The notes under the pieces are model-generated. The model was not told the DNA's origin. It saw only the letters and a list, made by a program, of their open reading frames with translations, and did no database searches. Shown here one piece after another: positions 39,901 to 51,307 of a stretch of 64,000 bases of DNA (position 1 is its first letter; each line of letters starts with the position of its first letter). The position numbers and the translations under genes were made by a program. The stretch is from Kryptolebias marmoratus (lineage: Eukaryota; Chordata; Actinopteri; Cyprinodontiformes; Rivulidae): assembly GCF_001649575.2 (NCBI RefSeq), contig NC_051436.1:13912867-13976866 (forward strand), read 5' to 3'.

Positions 39901-42148
39901 GCAAGATACAGCTGTTTTAATTCTTCAGCTTCTCTGTTTTTGGCTTGCATCTGTTCAGTGTTTTTTCTTGCAAACTCCTCTTTTAATTCCTCAATTTGTT
40001 TTTGTTGTTCTCGCTGCATGTTCTTTATTTCTTCGGCATGCTGCTGTTTGATCTGTTGTAAATCCTCAGCCTTTTCCTTTAACATCTTCTCAGCTTCTTC
40101 TTGTTTCTGAACTTTCATCGTCTCTGTCATTTTTTCCATCTCAGATATTTTTCTGACCATCTCCTCCCGGTGCTTTCGTTTTAAGGCCTCAACTATGTTT
40201 TCTTTCTCTTGTTTTTGCTCTTCCATGTCTTTCTTGTGTTTAAGTCTAATTGTTTCTTTCTCTTTTACATTTTCCAGCATTTTAGCTTCCATTTGAGTTA
40301 AAAACATTTGTTTCAGTTCTTCCATTTCTCTGTTTTTTGCTTGTATTTGTTCCTTGTTTTCTCTTGCAAATTGCTCTTTTAATTCAGTAACCTGTTTGTG
40401 TTGTTCTTGCTTCATGTTCTTTATTTTTTCATCATGCTTTTGCTTGATGTCTTCTATATGATCAGACTTTTCTTTTAACATCTTCTCAGCTTCTTCTTGT
40501 TGAACTTTCATTGTCTGCACAATGTTTTCCATCTCAGATGTTTTTCTGACCATCTCTTTTTGATGCTGCAGTTTTATGGCTTTTATCTTGACTTCTTTCT
40601 CTTGAATTTTTCTTTCCATTTCAGTTTTATGTTGTAATTTCAGCTCTTCCAGTTTGTTCTCCATATTTTTTTCCAGTTGTTTAATGTTTTCAAGTGCTGT
40701 CTGTTTTTCCTCTGCAGCTTTCTTACTCAGTCCTTCCAGCTGTTTTTCTTTTTCAAGCAGCATTATTTCCATCTCTCTTTTCAGTTCTTCCTCCCTCTCC
40801 TCCATCTCCTTATTTTTTTCTTGCTCTTTTTCAACAAGGATGTCTTCATAGTGTATTTTGGTTTGTTTCATGTCTACATTTAAAGATTCAAGCTTTTCGA
40901 TCCACTCTTGTCTCTCTTTCTTGAGCATCTCTATAGTTTCTTCCTTTTTCTCCAGTTCTTTCTTCCATTCTTGTTTTTGTGCCCTTATAACATCCTCTCT
41001 TTGTTTCTTTTCTTGTTCGGCTTCCACGCAGGAACGTTCCAGATCCAGAAGCTTCAGCTGCTGCTCTTCGGTTCTTTCTTGCAGCTCCTCGAGCTCCCTC
41101 TCCTTCCGCTCCAGTTCCAGCTCCACCTCATACTTCTCTTGTTGGCTTTGGTTTAGTGTGATGTGGATCCTGGAATTTTCTAGATTTAAATCCTGAATCT
41201 CCCTCTCTCTGTCTTCTGTCAGCCATCTTATCCTCTCCTCCAGCTCGCCCATATCATTCCTGATTTCACCCACCCTCCTGTCCTCATCCTCCTCTTCTTC
41301 TCTTTGGATGTCAGCTTTCCCTGGTGATTTCACCTTCTTCTTTCTATCGAAGAACCATCTAATGCTCTTCATCTCCCTCTCTCTCATTTTCTTCAACTCC
41401 CCCTCCTGACGAAGCATCTTATCGCCGATCTCCTTCAGCCGCTGGTTGAACTTTTCGTTCCTTTGTTGGCTTAAATCCCTGACTTCTAGAACCAGACTAG
41501 AGAAAGCTTCACACCTGTTCATTGCTGCCATCTTTTCAACTTTCTCCAAGAGCTCAGTCACCTTTGCAGCGCCTTCGCCTCCCCTTCCTCCCCCGTCTCT
41601 GCTGCCGATCACATGGTACCTCCCCCTGCATTTCTCCAGCAGGCCCTGCAGGTCCCTGCCTCCGCTCTGGATGTGCTGCTTGATGTCCACCCCCTCCCGA
41701 AGCTGGTCCCCGTGGGTGAATAGTAAGATGGTGTGCCTCCAGACGCCCTCTCCCAGAAGTTCCAGATGTTCCCTCACATGTCCCGCCCTCACCAGAATGT
41801 CCACCCTTAAAGTCAGCAGCAGAGCATGAGGCCCAGGCGGACACAACGCCACGCTACTCATGATTTCCCTTTTGACTCTCTCTGGCGTAGCTCCAGCCAC
41901 TCCTGCCTCCCAGCCCGGTGTGTCCACCACAGTCACCAGTCTCATGGCCACCTCTGCCTGCTGACGAATGCACTCCTCTGTTACTTCTCCTGAGCTGAAG
42001 AAGCCTGTCTTTCCAAGGATGGCGTTCCCAGCAGAACTCTTTCCAGTTTCCCGTTCACCCAGGAGAACCAGTCTGACTTCTGGAAGCCGCCGAGAAGCCT
42101 TGGAGAACGACTGGTGTGCATCGAGCTCAGAACCTTGAGGTCCGTCAC
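36402..42148 (-). CDS. Giant GIMAP/AIG1-type GTPase exon: GTPase + ~1,400-aa coiled coil + degenerate GTPase
   Basis: One uninterrupted 5.75-kb exon. Upstream in frame is a pyrimidine tract ending in CAG at 42149-42151, a splice acceptor, so coding starts at 42148 in phase 1 and the open codons to 42179 are intronic. The first ~225 residues form an AIG1 (GIMAP) GTPase domain: G1 GERETGKS, G3 DTPG, G4 THGD, plus the family's CPPGPHALLL segment. Then come about 1,400 residues (roughly 41474-37275) almost wholly of Glu, Lys, Gln, Leu and Met in heptad-like order, a long coiled coil. It is followed by a Ser/Lys-rich linker and a last ~185-residue AIG1-like domain (36402-36956) whose nucleotide motifs are broken (GETWSSRS, TWGE). 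No signal peptide or membrane segment is visible. GIMAPs are septin/dynamin-related GTPases of lymphocytes that assemble on membranes; a role here is inferred. Automated annotation might name it after trichohyalin, golgin or myosin tail because of the coil. Probably the third coding exon of the gene that starts at 46250. Confidence 0.88.
37275..41474 (-). other. Long coiled-coil rod of the GIMAP-like protein
   Basis: About 1,400 residues with no proline-rich breaks until the end (around EQRPAAWDKL). Hydrophobic Leu/Met/Ile positions recur every three to four residues between Glu/Lys/Gln. At about 1.5 A rise per residue this would be a rod near 0.2 micrometre. The complementary strand is therefore rich in Phe/Ser/Leu codons and yields many meaningless small open frames. 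Confidence 0.85.
39777..40565 (-). repeat. Tandem 131/132-residue coding repeat inside the coiled coil
   Basis: Two adjacent units in the reading frame: 40565-40173 (131 codons, begins HQKEMVRKTSEM) and 40172-39777 (132 codons, begins HREEMVRKISEM). A third, decayed unit begins at 39776 (HEEEMATKIDEM). Shared landmarks include EEAEKMLKEK, IKNM, the EL-KE-FAR segment, QAKNRE, EELKQ and QMEAKML. The one-codon difference is an extra Lys in VQKQEEAEK. Similarity is also obvious in DNA, for example the shared 20 or so bases at 40477 and 40081, so the duplication is not ancient. Confidence 0.85.
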
Positions 42149-42284
42149 CTGAAGGGGAAAAAAGAACAAAAAGCTTCAATCAGTGTGTTTTAATGTCATC
42201 AAAGTAGTTATAACAAAGTCACATTGACTGAGTTTTGTATCTGTATGTAGTTTGTATTACATGAGTTTTCTTGAAGAAATATTA

Positions 42285-42600
42285 TTCCTGCTGGAAGTGT
42301 CCCAGGCTGCACCAGAAGTGCTACAGCTAGCTGCTGGTGCCACTATTTGTGTTTGCAGATAACCATAGAAGTTTACATAAATAACCAATAATATAAAATA
42401 AGCAGCAATGTAAGTGTCTATAAAATAGTGTTTGTATGAACCACCGTGACCTTTTTGAGAGTAGAGTTGTTTTAAGTCAGCAGCAGTTCACTTGATCCCA
42501 CTCAGACTAGTTGTTATCTTATTGATCTGGTCATAATGAAACTTTATTTCTCAAAACTGAAAATGCTCAAAGAGCTGCTATCTACAACAAGGAAGAATTC
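42285..42600 (+). repeat. Dispersed repeat family B, copy
   Basis: TGGAAGTGTCCCAGGCTGCAC, GTGCTACAGCTAGCTGCTGG and AGCTGCTATCTACAACAAGG parallel about 27720-27780 and 28180-28203. Confidence 0.5.
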
Positions 42601-43039
42601 ATTGCTTATATATATATTTTAACTTCCATTTTAACTTCCAATTTTTGTTCTCTTTAGGTATTATAATACAGACTCTATGAACTCTACAGAGTTGATGCGT
42701 GGGCAGCCTGTAGCCTCTTTCCATCAAATCACTTTAATCCAACCTACACTACCACGTCAGACTGACACCAACAGATAACTGTGCACTAATCTCAAAACTT
42801 CTGGGAGAAAACTCCATTTAAAAGTCCATTTAATCTTGGAAAGTATTTCCCATCTGGTATCACTTTTGTCGAAAAGTGACTGAACTATTCTCCTCCAACC
42901 ATAAGCCTCAAGGTGACAACAATCAGTCAGTTCTGTGTTGGACTTATCGCCTATTAATTGTCAAACCACTTCCTCTACCATTGTGCCCTTTTTCAGTTGT
43001 TGAACTGCGCTTTGTTCATCTTTATCAGGTTGCGAGGTA

Positions 43040-43505
43040 AATGGACCTAGAGCGTAGACACCCATTCAAACTTAAACTGATTTATTATAACAAAAACAAA
43101 AGGCTGATGTGGCAGCAAAGCAAAAGAAACAGAACACCCAGAACCACAAAGAGACACAAGGAACATAACCAGAGTGTGGCGCAGAAACCATGAGCAACAA
43201 AACAGAAAACAGAAAGCAAACAGCAACGAACCAGCAGAGAGGAAATGACCAGAGACTGAATATAAAGAACTGTAGGTCAGTGTAAGATGAGCTGCAGCTG
43301 GGAGATGATGGGGAACAGGTGAGATGGGCGTGGCAGGCTACTGAGCTGAGGGCAGGTGAATAGTGACACAGGGAACACAAGGAACAAGACAATACAAGAA
43401 TAAATATTAACACGAAAACAAAAGGAACTTACTTAACACAAGGATCACAGGAAAAAATCAAATAAAGAACAAGAAAATAACACAAAATACCCAAATCCTG
43501 ACAAT
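43040..43505 (-). repeat. Dispersed repeat family D, copy 2
   Basis: Reverse-oriented copy: AAAAGGCTGATGTGGCAGCA at about 43098, ending CCAAATCCTGACA near 43503, which pairs with the TGTCATGG-type start of copy 1. Lies inside the inferred GIMAP intron. Confidence 0.5.
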
Positions 43506-43599
43506 CTTAGGCACATACATGACTGCATTCAAAGAGGCTTGGGTAGCCTTAAAAAGCTTACTCTAAACCCTGGTCAAACTGAAAACTAGAATCCATGCT

Positions 43600-44215
43600 A
43601 TCCTTTTAAAGTTAAAGGTGGTTAAAGGAGGCCACATTACTGGAAAATTTCTACTCTTTTTGACAGACGCCCCAAAGGCAGCCAGAGCAGCAGTACAGTC
43701 TTTATTTCTTATCTTACTTGACCTATCTGCAGATTTTGACACTTGCATGGCTTTGTTCACTGCTACTCAGATGATACCCTTCTCTGCCTCTCATGTTAGG
43801 GAATTAACCCTAAAATCTGAGCTTGTCTGACCTAATCAAGAAAAGAATACCATCGCCCCACTGATATATTTTCCAAAAATAATTTGTTTTGTCACTCCAA
43901 CCATTCAATCCATCCAACAGAATACCTACATAAAATTTAAATTAAAACAACAACAACACATAACTCAGGTATCATAACTGATGACCATTTGTCTTCCTCT
44001 ACAAAACTGTGACTGATGTTCAGTCATGTTGCCTTGTTTTTTACAACACATAAATCTTGTCATCAGCTGCGTTACATATGATTTATTGTATAAACACTGC
44101 CTTGTACAAAAACATAGGCAAAATAAAATGCTGCTGTATCACAGTTGTAAGGCTTTTATTGTGAAACTTCTGAGTTTCTCCAGTGTGGATAAACAGAGCT
44201 TCAGTATCTTCTAAA
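43600..44215 (+). pseudogene. Decayed LINE (L2/CR1-like) reverse-transcriptase fragment
   Basis: Frame from 43618 contains LILLDLSADFDT, the hallmark of LINE reverse-transcriptase motif A (usual form LLDLSAAFDTVDH). Further on, 44026-44110 reads like the domain after the RT core (LPCFLQHINLVISCVTYDLL). Frames shift between parts and stops interrupt it: a dead fragment. Confidence 0.5.
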
Positions 44216-45046
44216 GTATTGGTTTCACTAGAGAAACACTCCTACCAGGAGGTGTGTGGGGGATTCAAGAGCCAGATCCAATAAATGCAGATTACACAGT
44301 TTGAAAGGAGTTTTCTGCTACAGCAGCCATTTTTACCTATACTGGTGCTGACTATATCTACAATTTTAGCTCTGTTTTTGTCACCACCAACAATTGAGCT
44401 GAAATATTTGTGTGCTTGGGGTCAGGGAACTCGTAACTGCAGTTGATTTGGATGCACTGGTTAAATTTGTTATAAAAATGCAGTTAGCATAGGCTTTTGG
44501 CATGAGGGATTTAGCATGAAGACATTATCTCTTTAGGGTCATGACTAAATTAGGGCTACGACTTGATTTACTTAATCCTTTAGTTGCAATCGATGCTGAC
44601 ATATTTGCGGTCAAATTGCAGTTATATTACTATCACTCACTCATTACTATCTAATAGTATGAATTTGTTGTTTACAAAAAGTTACAGTTGTCCAAATGAA
44701 AAATGTTTCAGAAATGCAAATCTCCCTCTGGCCTGGTGATGAGGATAAAGTGTCTCTTATCTGTAAATTCAAGTGCCATTCAGTTTGGTCTTGTAGCTGT
44801 GTAGCTGATTGATTGAAAATGTTGTTTTCAGGAGGAAATAAAAAAAAACTCAACTAAAGCTTAAAAGTCTAATGATTTAGAAAACCTCAACAACATGCAA
44901 ACTTTTCAAACTAAAATACCAAGGTTTTCAAATGTCTGAAGTGTCGTTCATTTCATTCAGTTATAAAATGTTGATTAAATGGTGTGCTTTCCACTGCAGG
45001 AGCCTTCTCTATATTTTCTGAGCCTTATTATGAAAATCAAATGTTT

Positions 45047-46250
45047 TCATGCACTTGAAGCCACTCGTGAAGTTGGAGTATATAAATTAAAGAATGTGAA
45101 GGACTCACTCATGAGAGCGGCTTTGATGGTTCCTCTCTGCACCTGGGCCTCCATCTGCCTTTGTTTCTTTCTCCTCTCTCTGGCTCTCCTCTTTCCTTCT
45201 GCCTCCAGACCCGACAGAACAGTATGATCCAACTCGAGATGGCTCTTCCCTTTCTTCTTCCTGTCCACCATCGCCTCCAGCTTCCTTATCAGTTCTCTGA
45301 CTTGTGTCCCGTCTCCTTTGTTGTGGTTATTCACAACATGGTATCTGTTGGCACACTTCTGGATGAGCCTTTGGAGTGCCGGGCCACTCGTCAGGATTCG
45401 CTGCTCCATGGTCACCAGGCCCAGTTCGTCCCCCCTGGTGAAAAGCACCAAGGTATGTTCCCACACATCTTTCCCCAGTGGCTCCAGGTGCTCCTCGATC
45501 TCCTTGATGTAGTTATTTGTGACGGAAGCACAGGACCGTACAACCAGCAGCACAGCATGAGGTCCAGGAGGACAAAGGGACACGCTGCGTAAGGTTTCTC
45601 TCCTCACCCAGTTGGGGGTCCTGTTCAGTGGGTAGTACCACTCCCATCCAGGTGTGTCCACGACCATGACTTTTCTCCCAGCGACATCAGCTCGCCTTTT
45701 CACACACTCCTCTGTGGGCTTACCGCTCTCAAACCCACCAACGCCTCCCAGGATGGTGTTCCCAGCAGCGCTCTTGCCTGTTCCTTTTCTTCCCAAAAGG
45801 ACCAGTCGAAGTTCTGGAACCACAGGCGGGATCCCTGGGGAGGCAGACAAGTGTTGGAGGTTCATGGCGGCCTGCAGACTCTCATCTGTGAAGAAAGGGA
45901 GAAGTACTTCCTCAGTGCATCGTACTGGATAAGCTGAATGACACAAAGCAAAGAAATACAACAGTTGTCAGATATCTAGTCTCTACATTACACTTTAAAT
46001 TCTCCTTTTTGTTATTTTACACAACAACTACATAACAACACTGTTATTAAACCTTCTTTGTAAATAACATATTTAAATATTCTGCCATTAAACTCCAGAT
46101 TTGATCAAAAATGTAACACTTAAACTACTCTTAAACTAAAGTAGCTCTGAACGAGCCCAGAATGTAACAATTTTCAGAAACAAAAGCAGCACTGAACTCA
46201 CCACCGTTTGTGTCTGTGGCTGCACTGCAGTTCTCATCTGTCAAGTCCAT
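45047..46250 (-). CDS. GIMAP/AIG1-type GTPase, first exon plus first GTPase exon
   Basis: Two exons are visible. Exon 1 (46250-46202) begins ATG and encodes 16 residues (MDLTDENCSAATDTNG) plus one base, ending at a GTGAGT donor. Exon 2 starts at 45933 after a TTCAG acceptor, in matching phase 1. It holds an intact AIG1 domain: G1 GRKGTGKS, G3 DTPGW, G4 FTRGDEL, a CPPGPHAVLL segment and a YHVVNN G5-like element, followed by a very basic helix (KRRARERRKKQRQ). The frame can run to a stop at 45047, giving a free-standing GIMAP of about 311 residues. However, a strong donor (ATGA|GTGAGT) at 45109/45108 is in phase 1 and matches the acceptor of the giant exon at 42148, so I favour 45109 as the exon end and the last 20 codons as intron. 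Family role: GTP-binding immune-associated protein; the cellular role in this fish is unknown. Confidence 0.85.
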
Positions 46251-46427
46251 CACTTCTCTGTCCACGTTGTTTCTATTCTTCCTCTTCCTCTTTTTGGTTA
46301 GTGCATGTATTCTAAAGGAACAGGTTCTGAAGAATCATTGTGACAAAACAGATATACTCCGGCAATGAAGTGATCTGAAACAAGGACTTGTGCTGCACAC
46401 AATGAACACGTAAAGTCGCAGACTTGT

Positions 46428-46490
46428 TCTGTCACGTGACCCATGTGTGGTTTTTTTTAACGTACTCTCATTCAACACGACAGGAAGTCA
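46428..46490 (-). promoter_or_regulatory. Candidate promoter of the GIMAP-like gene (E-box, RUNX and ETS-like motifs)
   Basis: 180-240 bases upstream of the first ATG lie a palindromic E-box (GTCACGTGAC, 46431-46440), a RUNX-type TGTGGTT (46446-46452) and an ETS-type CAGGAAGT (46481-46488). ETS plus RUNX sites are common in blood-cell promoters, which would suit this family. No clear TATA box is seen. Motif matches only. Confidence 0.35.
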
Positions 46491-47189
46491 GGAGTTGGCA
46501 CATTGAGGGTTTTAAGAAACAGTGCATGCTTGTAAAAATATACAAATGCACAAATGCATGCAGAACACAGCTGGTGTGGAGCTTCATTCATACACGCACA
46601 CGATGCATGCACACGGAACATGTGTTTGCATGCAGAAAAACAGACATGCATATCTTAGTTCAAGAACAGTTTAGTGTGTAAATGTCAAGACTTTGCCCTG
46701 TGGTGAAATTGTGAAACGCCTGTTTCCTGTGCTTGCAAGCAAGTCAGAGAAATACAACTTAAAGCACTAAAGTCTGAAAATACTTCTACATAGAAAAAGA
46801 AAAATTAAGGGAAGCTTTGACAAATAATTTAAACTAAATATCATTGATTTAATGCTGCAATGATACATGTAATCAAAAGGTTTTGTTTAGAATATGGCAT
46901 TAAAATGAGGAAGTTTGTCTTATCTCAATTTTAACTGAGGAGCCCTAATATACTGTGTTCCTCATACAGTATTTTTTCACAGTGACACTTATAATACTAA
47001 CTTTTATTTGACATAATATGCTTCCAGTGATTGTTTATGCAACACATGCAAGTTACCATCTATTGTGACCCTGAAAGCAGCAGCTGCCAATGGAATTTCA
47101 CTGCAAAGAACATTTACTGTGTATAGGCCACTTTTAATTTTACACCATCACCCTTTGTATTGCCTGATGCCAAATAATAATTTTGCCTG

Positions 47190-47400
47190 TGTCCTTGCAC
47201 ATATTCAGCTAAGATTTGGTGTGGTAGCAAATGAGCATCATCGCCACACATTGCACAACAACTTTGCCTAAAACTTTGGCATGAACTGTACAGATTTTAG
47301 TAAAACTGTCAGAAAGTAACCACTGGAGTGTACATCTACAAGTGATTCCCTTTTGGAGTCAGCCTGATTCAAGATGGCCATCACAGCTAGTATTAGAGCA
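47190..47400 (-). repeat. Dispersed repeat family A, reverse copy
   Basis: AGCTAAGATTTGGTGTGGTAG, CATCTACAAGTGATTCCC, GGAGTCAGCCTGATTCAAGA and GATGGCCATCACAG match family A blocks (compare the reverse complement of about 7540-7590). Confidence 0.5.
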
Positions 47401-50400
47401 AAGCTGAATCAGCAAAGATGAAAAAAAAAAAGCAAAAGATCAGTCATTTTTATTTTTCTCCATAATCTACTAAAAAAACATTTATTTTCTAACAGTTGCT
47501 GTCTTGTGTGAGGGGCAGGACAAACCTCCCTCTTTGGCTGTATTAAACCTTCATGGTACAACGTGTTCCCGAGTGTTGTCCAACAAGTGCCATGAAAACA
47601 CACATGCTCACATTAGATCATGTTCCTTATGATTCAGCTCTTCCTTCAGCAGCGGTTAAGGAAGAAAAACAAACAAACTCTGTTTATGGGAAGGACTGAA
47701 TCAGCTGTATGGCAACATTAACCTCAGCAGAGCTGTCCTCAGGTCTTTGAAGGGCTCTGTGTGTGAAATATTACCATGATTATTATTATTTTTTGTTAAT
47801 AGCATGTGGATTTTTGCAAATGCCCAAGGCTATCCAACAAAATGACTCATTGTGAATAGACCACCTCAAAAATGTAACTATCTAAAATTTGTTATCTTTA
47901 AAATATCACTTAAATTAACATTTGCAGAGGTGAAGTGGTGGCAATGAGTAACATTTATTTTTTTAATGTTTGATTGAGACCTTTATTTATTCAGGCACGT
48001 TTTGAGATTTAATATTTCTCTCTTTTTTATGATTTCCTAAGTTTTGTATTCAGACATAATTTAATCTCAGAACCCTGAAGAGTGGTGACAATTGGAAAAT
48101 TTAAAGATTCAAATTTAAACTTGAGAATATCAGCTTGGGTTTCCCAGCCTTTAAAACAAGTTTAATATCGCACAAAAAAACACTGAACAACATTAAAGGA
48201 TTGTGAAACAGACAAAGAACCATAAAACAGCACAGATGCAACAGAGTACATCACAGTATCATCAGCATAGAAGTTGAAGTTAACATAAGAAATATCTGTC
48301 TCTTCACACAACAATAATAATCAAACCACCCAACAGTATTTTTTGACAGCTAAATAATAAAAGCTCTCTACTTCACTTTAATGGTTTCCAAAGTGGGGGT
48401 TGGGACCCAACTGTTGGCCTTGAAACACCAGTTTTAGGGTTTTGAGATGATTTCTAGTTTTTTCATTGAATTGGAAAAATGACTGCAAATACCATGATTC
48501 TTTTTTTTATTTAATTTTTTTTCAGAATTGTTCCAAAAGATAATTACAATGGTTGTAAATAGAGAAAAAAATAGTCAACTGGTTGTCGAATGTGTGATCT
48601 CTGTTGTTCAATTGGTCTAATACCAATGTTGATCAAAAATGGTTTTGATCACAATTCTCTGCCACTGTTATTTTGTTAGTTATTTGTTGAAAAGTTTGGG
48701 AACTGACGCTTTAATATTTAGTAGATTCACTGTGCCTACAGCCTTGGAGAAGCCAATTAAAAGGGTGTGGTTTGTTGTCTTAAGCTTAAAAAACATATTT
48801 ATTACTATTAAAGCTGTTGTAGTTTCATTTTCTAAAACCAGAATAAAAATGTAATATTATTAGTAACTGTACACTCCTTTAGTCGTTTACTTACAAGTTA
48901 CTCAGTGACCTTAACAACGACAGAAAACTTGGTTTTTGACCAAATATACATACATTGTAATGTTCCTTGTTCAGTATTTATGTTGCTTAGTTGCTTGAGA
49001 CCACATTTTCTGAAATAGATGATTCCAGCTAATCTGTTTTTCTGTATTAAGAACACACATCTTTCAGCCTGAGGGAAAAACATTAAGCAGCATTTTATGA
49101 TATGTTTTGTTTCGTCGTGATGGAAATTCTTTTTCATGGTTGAACCAAATTAAAGATTTTTTTTTTGTAACCAATGCAGTCGCTCCACTTCTCAGTAGTT
49201 GGGACTTTTTTAGTGTTTGGATTCATTTCTTACTCTTAAGGAGCCTTGAACACTGTTTCATTGCCAGAGTAGAAAACTGAATACAAAGAGTGAATGCAGA
49301 AAGCAAGCTGAACAGTAAGCAACAGTTAATCAGGATGAATGATGAGAAAAGTAATGGCTTTAATTTTATACAGCTCTAGTGATGACAAGAACAAGGTTAT
49401 TTAAGATGAAATACAGCTTTTCTAAACATTATTAGCAAAATTATTGGCTTTCAGGCTTTAATAAGCTGACAAGTTTTATTTTTTGAAAGATTAATGTATT
49501 ATTAGAGTATCATTTGGCAGCCTTTTCATTATTTGCACAAACTAATTTGCGTTCTTCAATTGCATATAGCAGTTTCATTGGCATAAACAGATTTTGGCAC
49601 AAAGTGTTCCTGTTAATGTCGGTGTATCAGGCCATCAGGGGTTGTAATGCTGCTTTACATTTACCTCAGAAGTTAAGACTTGAATCTGGGCCACACTCAA
49701 CTTTAATGTGTTCCAGTTATAAGACAGAAAACCAGTACCATTTGCTAATTGTTGTGCTTAGACTTCATGACCAGCTGCTATTTAGAGATACAAGCAGATA
49801 ACAAAGGATTTCTCTGCAGTTTATGCATTCAGACATTGCAGAACACATTTTCATTAATAGACGCTATAGACAACTGTGCAACTGGTTTAATGAGATACAA
49901 ACTTACAGAAGTGCAAGTAAACAGTTTATTACTGCAGCTACTGCAACTTTTTAAACCCAAGACAGCCATGTTGGATTTTGAGGTGGCTTCCAGTTGATTT
50001 TTCTGACGTGGATCTTGGTCTCAAGCATTGGTATTTACTGTGTTTTTCTTTTCTTGGCTACAAGCGTGAGCTTATATTTGGATTCAACGCTAATGGTGGC
50101 TGAAACAGAAATGATCAACTGAGATTTGTTCATGACAAGATGGAAAGCTGGTTTATCAAATCCCTTAAGAGTCCATGTCCTTTTTGTAATGGTTATTATG
50201 GAGGACTTTCTAGATGACTCTCTTGAACAAATTATCTGAGGCATTACTTAAAAAAGCTCAGGTGTTTGGGGCATTTTTTGTGCCTCAAACTCTCTTTAAC
50301 CCCATCCCTGTTTCACACCAGAAACCAAATATTTGATTTAGTAAATGTGTTGCACAACGTGCTCTTTATTAAGAAAGAAAGGCTCAGGCACCTGAGGGAG

Positions 50401-51307
50401 CAAACATACAGGGACCTCTCTGCGACCTCTCTGTGCCACCTTACACCCATCTCAAATCTCAAACTAAACTGAGTTTTCTAAAATAAGAATACTAAAGTCA
50501 GCAAACTCAGCACTAATAAAAAACATGAAACACATTCCGCAAGATGTTTTTAGTGCTTTGACTTTAAATAAAAACCAAACATCAGGGGCTGCTGCTGCAT
50601 GTGGTTTGAACCTGCAGCTTCACAGACCCTGAGGAATTGTAATGTAGAAATTCAAAACTGTAAAATACACAAAACCTCATATTTAAAGTGATGTTGGCTG
50701 TAAGATTGTATTTGTTTAACCTGTGGAAAAGGTTCCAGAAAGATCTGTTACCAGCATTTATAGTGAGCTCATAAAAAGGCCCCATTAACTGATTACTCAT
50801 GTAGGAAATTTTAATTTATTATCATGATTCAACAATATGCAGCCTCTAATCATCATAAGGACACCAAATGAAGTGTTAGAATGTCGTTCATTACTGAAAT
50901 GTTAGCCCAGGGCTGCCAAATAGTAAATGTTTAAATATCATACTTTTGCTTTAAAATTATTGTATTTTGACTTAAACTATCGCATGTGCTGAGTGAGGGT
51001 GCACTCTGTTTCTCAGGTGGGGGTTAAGATGAAGTGTGTGTTGTGATTGGCGGACATGCGCACAGGAGTGGAGGGGGTTGTTGCACACCTGGCTGACTGG
51101 TCCAACTTTCTGATGATTTATGGGTGTTCATGTGAATAAAAACAAGTTTTTGGAGTTTTTTTTCATTGCATGGAATTACCAAAACTACTGTATATTTGGA
51201 CTTTTAAAAATGTTGTTCATACACTGTATAGACCCTAAAATGATTGTATAAATATGATAATTATCTTATATCTGGCAACACTGGTACCCTGATTTTTTTC
51301 AGCTTTG

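Larger units (their letters stand above)
42149..45046. other. Intron (joined model) or intergenic DNA between the two GIMAP-like regions
   Basis: No GIMAP-like exon was found here on either strand. It is filled with repeats: a copy of dispersed family B (about 42285-42600), a copy of family D (about 43040-43505) and a decayed LINE reverse-transcriptase fragment (about 43600-44215). Confidence 0.6.
36402..46250 (-). other. Inferred single three-exon gene with three AIG1-like domains
   Basis: Gene model: exons 46250-46202 (49 nt), 45933-45109 (825 nt) and 42148-36402 (5,747 nt), total 6,621 nt = 2,206 residues plus stop. All three junctions are GT-AG and in phase 1. Domain order in the joined protein: AIG1 domain 1 (P-loop about residues 64-71), basic linker, AIG1 domain 2 (P-loop about 322-329), coiled coil about 520-1,920, degenerate AIG1 domain 3 about 2,023-2,206. 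Proteins with three AIG1 domains are known in the family (GIMAP8), which makes the join plausible, but GIMAP8 lacks such a rod. The middle exon is a multiple of three with equal phases, so it could be skipped. The alternative is two neighbouring genes, with the first exon of the giant gene not found. Confidence 0.6.

Noticed and set aside
37245..41829. Many plus-strand open frames of 60-140 codons opposite the giant exon
   Set aside because: They are Phe/Ser/Leu-rich mirrors of Glu/Lys-rich coiled-coil codons on the minus strand, with no motifs of their own.
42149..42179. First ten codons of the giant open frame as a true start (MKLFVLFSPS)
   Set aside because: They are a pyrimidine tract ending in CAG, that is, a splice acceptor; the AIG1 homology begins after it.
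49514..49997. Two overlapping frames of 82-95 codons
   Set aside because: No motif or splice support; the end overlaps a family A-like scrap (AGACAGCCATGTTGGATTTT).
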